From Sphingobacteriales bacterium (lineage in GTDB: Bacteria; Bacteroidota; Bacteroidia; Chitinophagales; JADIYW01), in NCBI GenBank assembly GCA_016699615.1, contig CP064984.1, positions 1,674,001 to 1,738,000 on the forward strand: a stretch of DNA of 64,000 nt, given 5' to 3'. The notes below the pieces were generated by a model, which saw only the letters and a program-made list of their open reading frames with translations, did not search any database and was not told the DNA's origin. Both the position numbers and the translations under genes were made by a program. Each line of letters opens with the position of its first letter. Within the stretch, counting starts at the first letter, position 1. Below, piece by piece: positions 1 through 9,319 of the stretch.

Positions 1-772
1 TATTGAAGATGCATTTCATCAATTTTGTAATAAAATACAAAACGACGGAATTTGCATAGCGCACCAATCAGTAAAAGAGAATATTCTAAATCATAAAGTA
101 AGAAATTTAAGATACAGTTTAGCAAATCAACAGAGTGATTACTATACAAAAAACTTAAGAATAGAAAATCAATCATACATTTTTGATGTTGTGCATCCAA
201 ATGGAATTGTTGAAAATGTAGTATCATATTATGGTGGAAAACACAATGTTGAAAATGCAGTAGGTGCCATCGCAATAGCATTAAATATTGGCATATCAGA
301 CAATGATATAAAACAAGCAATAGGTACTTTCAAAGGCGTAAAACGTAGATTTGAAACACATGTAAAAAATGATAAGTATGTATATATTGATGATTATGCA
401 CACCATCCAAGAGAGTTAGATGCAACAATTTCTGCGGCAAAAGAACTTTATCCAGATAAAAAAATTACAGTTGTATTTCAACCACATTTATTTTCTAGAA
501 CAAAAGATTTGGCAGAAGAATTTGCCACATCATTATCAAAAGTAGATGAGTTAATATTATTAGATATTTATCCAGCACGCGAAAAACCAATTGAAGGCGT
601 AACAAGCAAAATTATTTTTGATAACGTTAGCTTGAACAACAAATACTTATTGTCAAAAGATGATTTAATAGCATTTATTGATAAAAATAAAAATAGCATA
701 GAAGTAATACTTACAGTTGGCGCAGGAGATATTGATACAAAAATAACAGATATAAAAAGAATTCTAAACTAA
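1..772 (+). CDS. murC: UDP-N-acetylmuramate--L-alanine ligase, C-terminal part (cut by window edge)
   Basis: The frame is open from base 2, so the 5' end lies outside the window. MurC adds L-alanine to UDP-MurNAc in the cytoplasm, the first step of peptide stem synthesis. The visible part holds the end of the central ATPase domain and the C-terminal ligase domain: the segment VYIDDYAHHPREL matches the Mur ligase DDYAHHP motif, and VVFQPHLFSRT and ILTVGAGDID are typical MurC blocks. It is followed by ftsQ after 18 bp, the usual dcw order. The GTG at 191 is internal and not a start. Confidence 0.93.
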   Translation, partial: IEDAFHQFCNKIQNDGICIAHQSVKENILNHKVRNLRYSLANQQSDYYTKNLRIENQSYIFDVVHPNGIVENVVSYYGGKHNVENAVGAIAIALNIGISDNDIKQAIGTFKGVKRRFETHVKNDKYVYIDDYAHHPRELDATISAAKELYPDKKITVVFQPHLFSRTKDLAEEFATSLSKVDELILLDIYPAREKPIEGVTSKIIFDNVSLNNKYLLSKDDLIAFIDKNKNSIEVILTVGAGDIDTKITDIKRILN

Positions 773-790
773 GAATTATAAATAAGATAA

Positions 791-1555
791 ATGAACAGAA
801 CCACAAAAAATATTATTCTAAATGTGTTGATGCTACTAATTATAGTAGTATTTGTGGTATTTGTTATATATGCAAAACAAAAAAGAAACGATTTTAAACC
901 AAAAAGTATTAGTATAAATATTGATGAGTTAGAAGATAATTATCTTATTTCTAAAGATGATATATATTATTTAGTTACAAAGTATTTTACTTTAAATAAT
1001 CAAGCAATTGATGATAATACACTTAGAAGTATTGAAAAAACTATATGCAATATTCCAGTTGTCGAAAGCGCAAATGCATATATAAATAATAAACAAATAT
1101 TAAATATAGATGTAAAACAACGAAAACCATTATTTCGTGTGTACAATTCTTCTAATCAAAATTTTTATGTAGACTATGATGGCGTAAAATTTTTTCCTAA
1201 AAAAAATACAAGCATTAAAGTGCCAATAGTAACAGGAAATATAAGCGAGAAAAAAGTAAATAATGATACAATACAAACTGCAATACTAAATCAAGTATTG
1301 AACTTTTGTAAATACACGCAAAAAGTAGATGAATGGAAAGATAGCTTCGGACAAATAAATATCAACGATGCAAATGAAATAGAATTAATTCCACGTATAG
1401 GAAATAGTACCATTTTATTAGGTAATACTGATGTTATAGAAGAAAAAATGAATAAACTAAAAGTGTTTTACACGGAAGTTTTAGATAAGATAGGATGGGA
1501 AAGATATAGAGTTATCAACATAATGTACAAAGATCAGATTATTTGTTTAAAATAA
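791..1555 (+). CDS. ftsQ: Cell division protein FtsQ
   Basis: A 254-residue single-pass membrane protein. It has a short cytoplasmic N-terminus, one hydrophobic segment at about residues 8-28, and then a periplasmic POTRA-like and beta domain. FtsQ links early and late divisome proteins. Sequence similarity in this family is weak, and the call rests mainly on the membrane topology, the length and the position between murC and ftsA. The ATG at 791 is the first start after murC. There is no purine-rich ribosome binding site, as is usual in Bacteroidota. Confidence 0.85.
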   Translation: MNRTTKNIILNVLMLLIIVVFVVFVIYAKQKRNDFKPKSISINIDELEDNYLISKDDIYYLVTKYFTLNNQAIDDNTLRSIEKTICNIPVVESANAYINNKQILNIDVKQRKPLFRVYNSSNQNFYVDYDGVKFFPKKNTSIKVPIVTGNISEKKVNNDTIQTAILNQVLNFCKYTQKVDEWKDSFGQININDANEIELIPRIGNSTILLGNTDVIEEKMNKLKVFYTEVLDKIGWERYRVINIMYKDQIICLK

Positions 1556-1590
1556 ATTTAAGAAATATGCATAATTTATTGGATGTAAAA

Positions 1591-3012
1591 ATGGACGAGA
1601 ATGTAATTGACATGGAAAAAGTTGTTTGTGCCATAGATATTGGTACATCAAAAGTGGCTGCACTAGTAGGCAAAAGAAATCAATTTGGTAAAATTGAAAT
1701 CTTAGGTATAGGTATATGCTCATCATTTGGTGTGCAACGTGGAGTAGTTGTAAGTATTACTAAAACAGTAGACTCAATTAGAAAGGCAGTACAAAAAGCA
1801 GAAGAGCAATCTGGTGTTACTTTCACAAAAGTACATGTAGGTATTGCCGGACAACATATCAAAAGTATACAAAACAGAAGTCAAATCAATAGAGTTGATA
1901 CCGACAGTTGGATTACACACGAAGATGTAAGAAAGTTAAAAAATGAATCATACAAAATAGCACTACCTCCAGGCGATAAAATTTTACACGTTTTACAACA
2001 AGAGTTTATCATCGATAATGAACCAGGAATACAAGATCCAGTTGGAATGATGGGCGTAAAAATGGAAGGCAATTTTCACATCATCACAGGCGGAGATAGC
2101 CATATCCAAAATATTGAAAGATGTGTGAGAGTAGCAGGACTGGAAGTTGCAAGTATAGAGTTAGAACCATTAGCATCAGCAGATGCCGTATTAAGCAAAC
2201 AAGAACTAGAAGCAGGAGTTGCATTAGTAGATATTGGTGGAGGAACAACAGATATTGCAATCTTTGAAAATTATATAATCAGACACACAGCCGTTATTCC
2301 TTTGGGTGGCAATATTATTACTGAAGATTTGCAAGACTTTAGAATTCTAAAAGAGCAAGCAGAAGAAGTAAAAGTAAAGTTAGGTTCTGCAATTCCTACA
2401 CAAGATTTAAGAAACCAACATGTAACGCTAAACGGAATACAACCTGGAGTAAAAAGAGATCTTAACTTAATGAGTATTGCAAAGGTAATTAGCGCAAGAA
2501 TGATAGAAATCTTAGCTAATGTAGAACACCAAATAAAAATATCTGGATATTCAAAAAAATTAATTGGTGGTATTGTTCTAACTGGTGGAGGTTCTCAATT
2601 AAAGCACTTAGTACAACTTACAGAATTAGAAACAGGACAAAATGCTAGAATTGGATTACCACGTCAGCACTTAGCACCTACTAAAATTCACAATATTGAT
2701 AGCCCAATTTTCGCAACAGGCATTGGTCTTCTAATCAGAGCATTCAAACTGCAAGATGAAGAAGAATTGATTGAAAAAGAACGCATAGAAAAATTAAGCA
2801 TAAATTCAATCCAATCTCAGAAAGATGTACAAAATGTCAATCAACCAACTGTAACAGAAACAACAATTATTGAAGAAGAAAAATTGGAATCTGAATTTTC
2901 TAAAACAGAAGAGAAGAAACAACCAGCAACAAAAAAACCTTCTATTGTTTCTAGTTGGATGGAAAAAATAGGAAAATGGGCAAAAGAAGATAATGACTTC
3001 ACAGATATATAA
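1591..3012 (+). CDS. ftsA: Cell division protein FtsA (actin-like membrane anchor of FtsZ)
   Basis: An actin-fold ATPase that tethers FtsZ filaments to the membrane. Phosphate-1 motif CAIDIGTSKVAALVG near the start, phosphate-2 motif VDIGGGTTDIAIF, and adenosine motif GGIVLTGGGSQL are all visible. The C-terminus is extended by an acidic linker and ends near SSWMEKIGKWAKED, a plausible amphipathic membrane-targeting helix. The open frame reaches back to a TTG at 1543 inside ftsQ. I chose the ATG at 1591 because FtsA proteins usually begin a few residues before the phosphate-1 motif and a GGA lies 8 bp upstream; ATG 1612 is also possible. ftsZ follows after 27 bp. Confidence 0.93.
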   Translation: MDENVIDMEKVVCAIDIGTSKVAALVGKRNQFGKIEILGIGICSSFGVQRGVVVSITKTVDSIRKAVQKAEEQSGVTFTKVHVGIAGQHIKSIQNRSQINRVDTDSWITHEDVRKLKNESYKIALPPGDKILHVLQQEFIIDNEPGIQDPVGMMGVKMEGNFHIITGGDSHIQNIERCVRVAGLEVASIELEPLASADAVLSKQELEAGVALVDIGGGTTDIAIFENYIIRHTAVIPLGGNIITEDLQDFRILKEQAEEVKVKLGSAIPTQDLRNQHVTLNGIQPGVKRDLNLMSIAKVISARMIEILANVEHQIKISGYSKKLIGGIVLTGGGSQLKHLVQLTELETGQNARIGLPRQHLAPTKIHNIDSPIFATGIGLLIRAFKLQDEEELIEKERIEKLSINSIQSQKDVQNVNQPTVTETTIIEEEKLESEFSKTEEKKQPATKKPSIVSSWMEKIGKWAKEDNDFTDI

Positions 3013-3039
3013 AGAATATAAAAATAATAATTATAATAT

Positions 3040-4572
3040 ATGGAATTTGAAATTTTTAATGAGAACAACTCTATTATCAAAGTACTAGGAGTTGGTGGCG
3101 GTGGTTGCAATGCAATCAATCACATGTTTTCAAGTGGAATTGCAGGAGTTAATTTTGCAGTATGCAATACAGACTATCAAGATTTACAAAAAAGTCCTGT
3201 GCCTACAAAAATACAATTAGGAAAAGAACTATTAGAAGGATTAGGAGCAGGTGCTGACCCAGAAGAAGGAAGAAGAGCAGCATTAGAAGCAGAAGAAGAA
3301 ATTAGAATGTACCTTTCTAACAATACCAAGATGGTGTTTGTTACAGCTGGAATGGGTGGTGGTACAGGAACAGGTGGCGCACCAGTTATAGCAAAAATCT
3401 CAAAAGATTTAGGCATACTTACAGTAGGTATTGTTACAATTCCATTTTCTAACGAAGGAAAACCAAAAAGAGATAAGGCAGATAAAGGTATACAAAGCTT
3501 AAAAGAAAACGTAGATGCATTAATCGTTATATCAAATAATAAATTATACGAGTATTATCCAGATTTAGGTATTAGAGAAGCATTTTCCAAAGCTGATGAT
3601 ATTTTATCTACTGCAGCAAGAGGCGTAACTGAAATTATTACCAAAACAGGTGATATGAACGTAGACTTTAATGACGTTAAAAGAGTAATGAACAGCAGTG
3701 GCGTAGCGATTATAGGAATAGGAAACGGTTCTGGTAGCAAACGAGCAGAAGATGCTATTCTTTCAGCTATAAACTCACCATTACTAGAAGATGCAGATAT
3801 ATTAGGCGCAAAAGGTGTTGTACTAAATATTGCTTATGGCGATGATTTTAAAATGAAAGAATTAGATTTAATTATCAAGACAGTACAAGAGCAAACACAA
3901 ACAGACTGCGAAGTAATTTGGGGTGTATGTAAAGATGATAGCTTAGGAGAAGATATAGCAATCACACTAATTGCTACTGGTTTTGAGTCTGGCGAAGGCA
4001 AGCAAGAAAAAAGAAGAATTGTTCAACAACAACAGAATAAAATTGTACATACACTAGATAATATCTCAACAAACAGACAACAAATAAACACATCTACAGA
4101 TACTAAGAAAGATGAAAATAAATCAGTAAATAATGTAGAATATAAATCTAATATTGAAGCAAAAGAGATAGAATTAGAAATACAAGACTTATCAAAAGAA
4201 ATAGACGATACATTCGAAATTAAGATAGTAGATAAACCAAGATTTTCTATCGATAATCACAATATATCAAACAATGCAAATAGCCAATTCAACTTATTTT
4301 CAATAGAAGATGTAGAAAAAAATAAATTAGCTGACGATCAACACCTAGAAAGAGATTTAATAAAAAAACGTGTTTCATTAGAAATGCAAAAAAATGAGAT
4401 AAATCTTAATGAAATAGAAAAAGAGCCAGCTTACAAAAGATATGGTATTAATTTAGATGATGATATTCCAGCAGATAAATCAAATATATCTAATTATGTT
4501 TTTCAGTACAATGCAGAAGAAAATAAAACAGAAATCAAGCCAAATGCAATGAAAGACATTGGCCTAGATTAA
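3040..4572 (+). CDS. ftsZ: Cell division GTPase FtsZ
   Basis: A tubulin-like GTPase that forms the Z ring. GTP-binding glycines GVGGGGCNAI near residue 17, the tubulin signature GGGTGTGGAP near residue 110, and the T7 loop NVDFNDVKRVM are intact. At 510 residues it is longer than the roughly 380-420 typical of the family, because of an acidic, Asn/Lys-rich linker after about residue 320. The usual C-terminal peptide that binds FtsA looks to be EPAYKRYGINLD, followed here by about 40 further residues instead of ending the protein. A strong hairpin terminator follows. Confidence 0.96.
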   Translation: MEFEIFNENNSIIKVLGVGGGGCNAINHMFSSGIAGVNFAVCNTDYQDLQKSPVPTKIQLGKELLEGLGAGADPEEGRRAALEAEEEIRMYLSNNTKMVFVTAGMGGGTGTGGAPVIAKISKDLGILTVGIVTIPFSNEGKPKRDKADKGIQSLKENVDALIVISNNKLYEYYPDLGIREAFSKADDILSTAARGVTEIITKTGDMNVDFNDVKRVMNSSGVAIIGIGNGSGSKRAEDAILSAINSPLLEDADILGAKGVVLNIAYGDDFKMKELDLIIKTVQEQTQTDCEVIWGVCKDDSLGEDIAITLIATGFESGEGKQEKRRIVQQQQNKIVHTLDNISTNRQQINTSTDTKKDENKSVNNVEYKSNIEAKEIELEIQDLSKEIDDTFEIKIVDKPRFSIDNHNISNNANSQFNLFSIEDVEKNKLADDQHLERDLIKKRVSLEMQKNEINLNEIEKEPAYKRYGINLDDDIPADKSNISNYVFQYNAEENKTEIKPNAMKDIGLD

Positions 4573-4593
4573 GAATTACTTACTAACTTTTTT

Positions 4594-4629
4594 AATGACT
4601 GTCTTTTTAGGCAGTCATTTTTATTTTTG
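4594..4629 (+). terminator. Rho-independent terminator after ftsZ
   Basis: An 8-bp perfect stem pairs 4594-4601 (AATGACTG) with 4612-4619 (CAGTCATT). The loop is 10 nt and a T-rich tail runs to 4628. It lies 21 bp past the ftsZ stop and ends the dcw transcript before dcd. Confidence 0.8.
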
Positions 4630-4665
4630 TCAATTAATTTGTTAATTTAGTGAAAAATATATTTA

Positions 4666-5199
4666 ATGATACTTTCAGATACCGAGATATTAAACGAAAT
4701 TCAAAAAAAGAATATCATCATTGAACCCTATGATAGAAAATTCTTAGGAACAAATTCTTACGATGTGCATCTATCAAAATATCTGGCAGTATATGAAGAT
4801 GAGATTCTAGATGCAAAAAAGCATAATAAAATAAAAGAAATCATCATCCCAGAAGAAGGATTTGTATTACAACCAGGCACATTATATCTTGGCTCTACAC
4901 TAGAATATACCGAAACACATGCACATGTTCCTTTCTTGGAAGGCAAATCAAGTATGGGAAGATTAGGCATAGATATACATGCAACAGCAGGAAAAGGAGA
5001 TGTAGGTTTTTGCAATTACTGGACTTTAGAAATATCTTGCATCATACCAGTTCGTGTATATGCAGGAATGCCAGTTGGTCAGCTTATCTATTTTGAAGTG
5101 AGAGGAAGCATAGAAAATGCATATAATACCAAGCAAAACGCCAAATACAACGTGCGTTCGCCAAAACCAACAGAAAGCATGATGTGGAAGAATTTCTAG
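4666..5199 (+). CDS. dcd: dCTP deaminase
   Basis: Deaminates dCTP to dUTP in pyrimidine nucleotide supply. The 177-residue length is normal. The substrate-binding block GKSSMGRLGIDIHATAGKGD and the catalytic glutamate block NYWTLEISC match Dcd/DUT-fold trimers. The C-terminus KPTESMMWKNF is the usual family ending, so the TAG at 5197-5199 is a genuine stop. An in-frame TAA lies three codons later. The gene stands alone between the ftsZ terminator and the S41 peptidase. Confidence 0.93.
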   Translation: MILSDTEILNEIQKKNIIIEPYDRKFLGTNSYDVHLSKYLAVYEDEILDAKKHNKIKEIIIPEEGFVLQPGTLYLGSTLEYTETHAHVPFLEGKSSMGRLGIDIHATAGKGDVGFCNYWTLEISCIIPVRVYAGMPVGQLIYFEVRGSIENAYNTKQNAKYNVRSPKPTESMMWKNF

Positions 5200-5278
5200 C
5201 ATGTATTTTAACAACTTTTATAATTTACCTAACAAAATTGGTGCTTATTTTGTAATAATCATTCTTTAAATAAAACAT

Positions 5279-6664
5279 ATGAGAAAATTTCTTCTACTCA
5301 TCATTACGCTAATATATTTTGGAAATAATTTAGATGCACAAACAAATCAGCAGAAAATGTCTGTATTTCTAAATCTATTAGAAAATTACTATGTAGAAAA
5401 AATAAATATGGATTCTATAGTTGAAATAGGCATTACACATATGCTCAAACAATTAGATCCACATTCTGTCTACTACTCAAAAGAAGAATATAAAAAAGCA
5501 AATGAGCCACTTGAAGGAAATTTTGAAGGCGTAGGTATTCAATTCCAAATTTTTGAAGATACTTTGATGGTCGTACACGTTATTCATGGTGGACCATCAC
5601 AAAAAGTTGGCATCCAAGATGGCGATAAAATTATTTATGTAGATACAGCAAAAGTTGCAGGAATAGGATTGAAAAACGATGATGTTTTTAAATACCTAAG
5701 AGGCAAAAAAGGAACAAAAGTTAATGTAAAAATTAAAAGATTTGGGGAATCACAATTGTTAGATTTTGAAATCATAAGAGATAAAATTCCTATATATGCG
5801 ATAGAAGCACAATATATGGCAACACCAGAAATTGGATATGTAAAGCTAAGTAGATTTTCTGCCACTGCAACAGAAGAAGTGACAGCAGCCATAGATTCAT
5901 TAAAAAAATTAGGTGCAAAAAAATTAATTTTAGATTTAACAGGAAATGGTGGCGGATACTTAAATCAAGCACATGCATTGTCAGATATTTTTCTTCCAAC
6001 AAACAAATTAGTGGTGTACTCAGAAGGACGCTCACAACCAAGAATAGATTTAGAATCTACTATAGAAGGAAATTTTGAAAATGGCGATGTTGTAATTATG
6101 GTAGACCAAAGCTCAGCATCAGCATCAGAAATAGTGGCAGGTGCTATACAAGATTGGGACAGAGGTTTGATTATTGGAAGAAGAACTTTTGGAAAAGGAT
6201 TGGTACAAAAAGGATACAACTTGCCTGATGGTGCTGTGGTTAGACTAACAATGGCACACTATTATACACCAAGTGGAAGAAATATCCAAAAACCATTTGA
6301 AAAAGGCAAAGAAGAATACTACGAAGACATCAATGAACGATACGAAAGTGGCGAATTGTTTGATGAAGCTAAAACAAAAATTATAGATTCTACAAAATTC
6401 TATACTCAAAATAAAAGAATTGTATATGGTGGTGGAGGCATTATGCCAGATATTTTTGTTCCATTAGATACAAGTTGGACATCTAAATTTTATAGCAAAT
6501 TAATACGTTCTGGTTCATTCAACCAATTTGCACTCAACTTTGTAGATAACAAAAGACAAGAATTTGCACAAAAATATCCAACAGAAAAAGCATTTATACA
6601 AAACTTCAAAATAGATGATGCATTGTTAGATGAATTTATAAATTTTGCAAAAGAAAAAAGCTGA
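5279..6664 (+). CDS. C-terminal processing peptidase, S41 family (frame broken near the 3' end)
   Basis: A secreted or periplasmic serine protease. It has a signal peptide (residues 1-20, ending NLDAQ), a PDZ domain at about 75-160 with the GVGIQF carboxylate-binding loop, and the S41 catalytic core with the serine in SASASE and the lysine in FGKG, spaced as in Tsp/CtpA. The frame ends at a TGA (6662-6664) directly after an A6 run. The expected last 80-95 residues continue in the +1 frame from 6654 to 6947, so the gene appears frameshifted; dropping one A would restore a protein of about 555 residues. The catalytic dyad lies upstream of the break, so activity might survive. Confidence 0.9.
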   Translation: MRKFLLLIITLIYFGNNLDAQTNQQKMSVFLNLLENYYVEKINMDSIVEIGITHMLKQLDPHSVYYSKEEYKKANEPLEGNFEGVGIQFQIFEDTLMVVHVIHGGPSQKVGIQDGDKIIYVDTAKVAGIGLKNDDVFKYLRGKKGTKVNVKIKRFGESQLLDFEIIRDKIPIYAIEAQYMATPEIGYVKLSRFSATATEEVTAAIDSLKKLGAKKLILDLTGNGGGYLNQAHALSDIFLPTNKLVVYSEGRSQPRIDLESTIEGNFENGDVVIMVDQSSASASEIVAGAIQDWDRGLIIGRRTFGKGLVQKGYNLPDGAVVRLTMAHYYTPSGRNIQKPFEKGKEEYYEDINERYESGELFDEAKTKIIDSTKFYTQNKRIVYGGGGIMPDIFVPLDTSWTSKFYSKLIRSGSFNQFALNFVDNKRQEFAQKYPTEKAFIQNFKIDDALLDEFINFAKEKS

Positions 6665-6947
6665 ACCAGATTCTGCTGAAGTGTACACAAACTCAATTCC
6701 AACAATAAAAAACCAACTAAAAGGTTTAATTGGTCAAAATTTATTTAATTATAATATCTATTACCAAATTACAAATCCACAGAATCCAATATATGCTAAA
6801 GCATTAGCAGATTTTCTGATGGTAGCTTTAAAAAATTCGGAATATTACAACCAGCAGAAATTAGAATCAATAATTCTAAAAGCCAAACCAAAGCACCAAA
6901 AACAAAAAAATAGTATATTAGTGCAATGTCTACAAACTTTGCACTAA
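6645..6947 (+). pseudogene. Out-of-frame C-terminal piece of the S41 peptidase
   Basis: This frame encodes the segment expected at the end of Bacteroidota S41 peptidases: a run around IKNQLKGLIGQNLFNYNIYYQ, then ALADFL and a lysine-rich tail. It overlaps the 3' end of the upstream frame at the A6 run 6654-6659. I read it as the displaced tail of the same gene, not as a separate protein. Its end overlaps the start of the antiporter gene by 22 bp. Confidence 0.75.
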
Positions 6948-8104
6948 TAATTTTAAGTAGCATCATTATATTTTCTTACTTATTAGAGATAATATCTAAG
7001 AAAATTAGATTGCCATCAGTTATTCTACTATTAGTATCAGGTATTATTGCAAAGGTTATCTTGCAATCCTATCAAGTTGATATCTCATTCTTAGATAAAT
7101 TTCTGCCAATTTTAGGAACCATTGGATTAATACTCATTGTTTTTGAAGGCGCATTAGAACTCAAATACGATAAGTCAAAAAATAAAATGATACTAAGTGC
7201 ATTTTTTTCAGCAATAACTATTCTTTTATTTACTGTACTCACCATTGGGCTAATATTACACTATATTACATATTTGCCACTTCGTCTTTGTATTATCAAT
7301 GCAATTCCATTTGGCATTATTAGTTCAGCAGTAGCCATACCATCAGCACAACTTTTCGGTAGCTACCACAAAGAATTTGTTGTCTACGAATCATCATTCT
7401 CAGATATTTTAGGAATTGTATTGTTTAATTTCTTTATTTATAATGATACAGTTTCTACAAACTCATTTTTAAATCTTGGTGCAGAAATATTAATTGTTTT
7501 GGTGCTTTCTCTTTCCTTTTGTTTTTTATTATTATTTATATTGCGCAATCTTAAGTTACAAGTAAGGTTTATATTAATCATTGCTGTACTATTTTTAATC
7601 TATGCATTAGGCAAAAACTATCATTTGTCATCACTTATTATTGTATTGTTTTTTGGTTTGTTTTTATCAAATATTGAGAAAATTAATGTTGGCTGGATAC
7701 AAAAGCATTTTCTATATCCAAGTTTTGGTAATGATTTTACTCAACTACACCAAATCTCATTGGAAGGTGCATTCTTAATCAGAACATTCTTTTTTATCAT
7801 CTTTGGTTTATCCATCAATATCGAAGACTTATATTCTATTAGGTTGATACAATTTGCCATCATCATCACAATTTCAATCGTTCTCATACGCTTTATATAT
7901 CTGAAATTTATTACAAGAACAGACCTAAGTCCATTATTATACATGGCACCACGTGGGTTAATAAGTATTCTATTATACTTTAGCATTCCAGAGCAATACA
8001 AAATCTATGATTTAGAGAAAGGAATACTATTTTTGGTAGTATTAAGTACTTGTCTTTTTATGACATTTGGCATTCTAACATACAAAAATGATAAAAATAC
8101 TTAA
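6926..8104 (+). CDS. Cation/proton antiporter, CPA1 family (NhaP-like)
   Basis: A multi-spanning inner membrane protein of 392 residues with about 12 hydrophobic segments, predicted to exchange Na+ or K+ for protons. The GALELKY, SSAVAIPSAQLF, YESSFSDILGIVLFNFF and MAPRGLISILLYF blocks correspond to the conserved transport core, including the acidic residue in the ES-x-x-D region and the arginine of the PRG motif. There is no cytoplasmic RCK domain. The ATG overlaps the displaced S41 tail by 22 bp, so the two are probably co-transcribed. The ion carried cannot be read from the sequence. Confidence 0.85.
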   Translation: MSTNFALIILSSIIIFSYLLEIISKKIRLPSVILLLVSGIIAKVILQSYQVDISFLDKFLPILGTIGLILIVFEGALELKYDKSKNKMILSAFFSAITILLFTVLTIGLILHYITYLPLRLCIINAIPFGIISSAVAIPSAQLFGSYHKEFVVYESSFSDILGIVLFNFFIYNDTVSTNSFLNLGAEILIVLVLSLSFCFLLLFILRNLKLQVRFILIIAVLFLIYALGKNYHLSSLIIVLFFGLFLSNIEKINVGWIQKHFLYPSFGNDFTQLHQISLEGAFLIRTFFFIIFGLSINIEDLYSIRLIQFAIIITISIVLIRFIYLKFITRTDLSPLLYMAPRGLISILLYFSIPEQYKIYDLEKGILFLVVLSTCLFMTFGILTYKNDKNT

Positions 8105-8129
8105 GAGTACTCTATAAAGTCAATATACT

Positions 8130-8160
8130 ATTGGTGGATTAAAAAAAATGATTATCTTTG
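8130..8160 (+). promoter_or_regulatory. Promoter of the cysC operon (-33 ATTG / -7 TATCTTTG)
   Basis: The -7 box TATCTTTG (8153-8160) fits the Bacteroidota consensus TAnnTTTG, and ATTG at 8130-8133 sits exactly 19 bp before it where TTTG is expected. Only 9 bp separate the -7 box from the ATG at 8170. A TTG at 8158, which would extend the gene upstream, falls inside the -7 box, and this decides for the ATG start. Confidence 0.6.
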
Positions 8161-8169
8161 TCAATTCAA

Positions 8170-8778
8170 ATGGCAGAAAATCATATACATCCAATATTTG
8201 ATAAAATCTTAGCAAGAAAAGATAAAGAACAGTTGTTGCATCAAAATGCATTATGTATTTGGATGACAGGCTTGTCTGGCTCAGGAAAATCTACTATTGC
8301 GCAAGGCTTAGAACGCAAGCTACACGAGCAAGGAATTTTATGTATGATACTTGATGGCGATAACGTACGCACAGGCATCAATAACAACCTTGGATTTTCT
8401 GATGAAGATAGAATCGAAAATATTAGAAGAATAGCAGAAATTAATAAATTATTTCTAAGCTGTGGCATTGTAACTATCAATTCATTTGTATCACCTACAA
8501 TTGAAATAAGAGAACAAGCAAAAAATATAATCGGGCAAAATGATTTTTACGAAGTATATGTAAATGCAAGTTTTGAAGAATGTGCCAAACGCGATGTAAA
8601 AGGATTGTATGCCAAAGCCATTAAAGGAGAAATTAAAAACTTTACAGGACTTGATGCACCATTCGAAGCACCAATAAATCCATTTTTAGAAATAAAAACA
8701 GCAGAACAAACTATTGAAGAAAGCATCAATACTATAACACAAACATTCTTAGAAAAAATAAAATCTTCAAATAAATAA
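8170..8778 (+). CDS. cysC: Adenylylsulfate (APS) kinase
   Basis: Phosphorylates APS to PAPS, the second step of sulfate activation. P-loop GLSGSGKST, the DGDNVRTGINNNLGFS block that binds APS, and the KAIKGEIKNFTGLDAPFEAP lid region are present. The length of 202 residues is normal for a free-standing CysC; cysN downstream carries no fused kinase. First gene of a four-gene operon, with a 4-bp gap to the di-iron protein gene. Confidence 0.95.
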   Translation: MAENHIHPIFDKILARKDKEQLLHQNALCIWMTGLSGSGKSTIAQGLERKLHEQGILCMILDGDNVRTGINNNLGFSDEDRIENIRRIAEINKLFLSCGIVTINSFVSPTIEIREQAKNIIGQNDFYEVYVNASFEECAKRDVKGLYAKAIKGEIKNFTGLDAPFEAPINPFLEIKTAEQTIEESINTITQTFLEKIKSSNK

Positions 8779-8782
8779 TACC

Positions 8783-9304
8783 ATGCAATTGATACCAGAG
8801 TTGTCCAATCTTTTACAATTAGCCTATTCAGGCGAAAGAGCGGCGTCGTTTGCGTATCAAGGTCATGCTGCTGCAGTAAGTCTAAAAGAAGAAAAAGAAA
8901 GCATTAGACAGATAGAAATTGATGAATGGGAACACAGAGCAGAAGTATTAAAGATAATGCAACAATACAATATCAAACCATCAGCTTATTATGAAGCAAG
9001 ATATTTTATTATTGGTAAAATTATTTGCTATAGTTGTTATATCATTGGTTGGTTTATTCCAATGTATTTTGCAGGCAGATTAGAAAGTGGCAATGTAAAC
9101 GAATATTTTAGAATGAAAGAACTATTTAATTCAATCAACATATTTGAACATGATAGCATTTTAGAAGAAATGGGAATAAAAGAAAAAGAACATGAAATTT
9201 ATTTTCTAAATAAAATAGCACAACACAAGTGGTTGCCTTTGTTTGAGAAAATTTTCTCATGGGGAAACAACAAAAGCTTTAATAATATTAATATCAATAA
9301 ATAA
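8783..9304 (+). CDS. COQ7-like ferritin-fold di-iron protein, role unknown
   Basis: A 173-residue protein resembling demethoxyubiquinone hydroxylase (COQ7/UbiF). A complete set of di-iron ligands is visible: Glu18, Glu48 and His51 (E-x-x-H) in the first half, and Glu101, Glu134 and His137 (E-x-x-H) in the second half. The central WFIPMYFAGRLES stretch is a family hallmark. Lying between cysC (4-bp gap) and cysD (15-bp gap), it is probably co-expressed with sulfate activation. Whether it hydroxylates a quinone, a lipid or another substrate cannot be told. Confidence 0.75.
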   Translation: MQLIPELSNLLQLAYSGERAASFAYQGHAAAVSLKEEKESIRQIEIDEWEHRAEVLKIMQQYNIKPSAYYEARYFIIGKIICYSCYIIGWFIPMYFAGRLESGNVNEYFRMKELFNSINIFEHDSILEEMGIKEKEHEIYFLNKIAQHKWLPLFEKIFSWGNNKSFNNININK

Positions 9305-9319
9305 TACAATAAAAAATAT

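Noticed and set aside
1543..1590. TTG start for ftsA inside ftsQ
   Set aside because: The extra 16 residues have no counterpart in the family, and later ATGs at 1591 or 1612 place the start just before the first nucleotide-binding motif.
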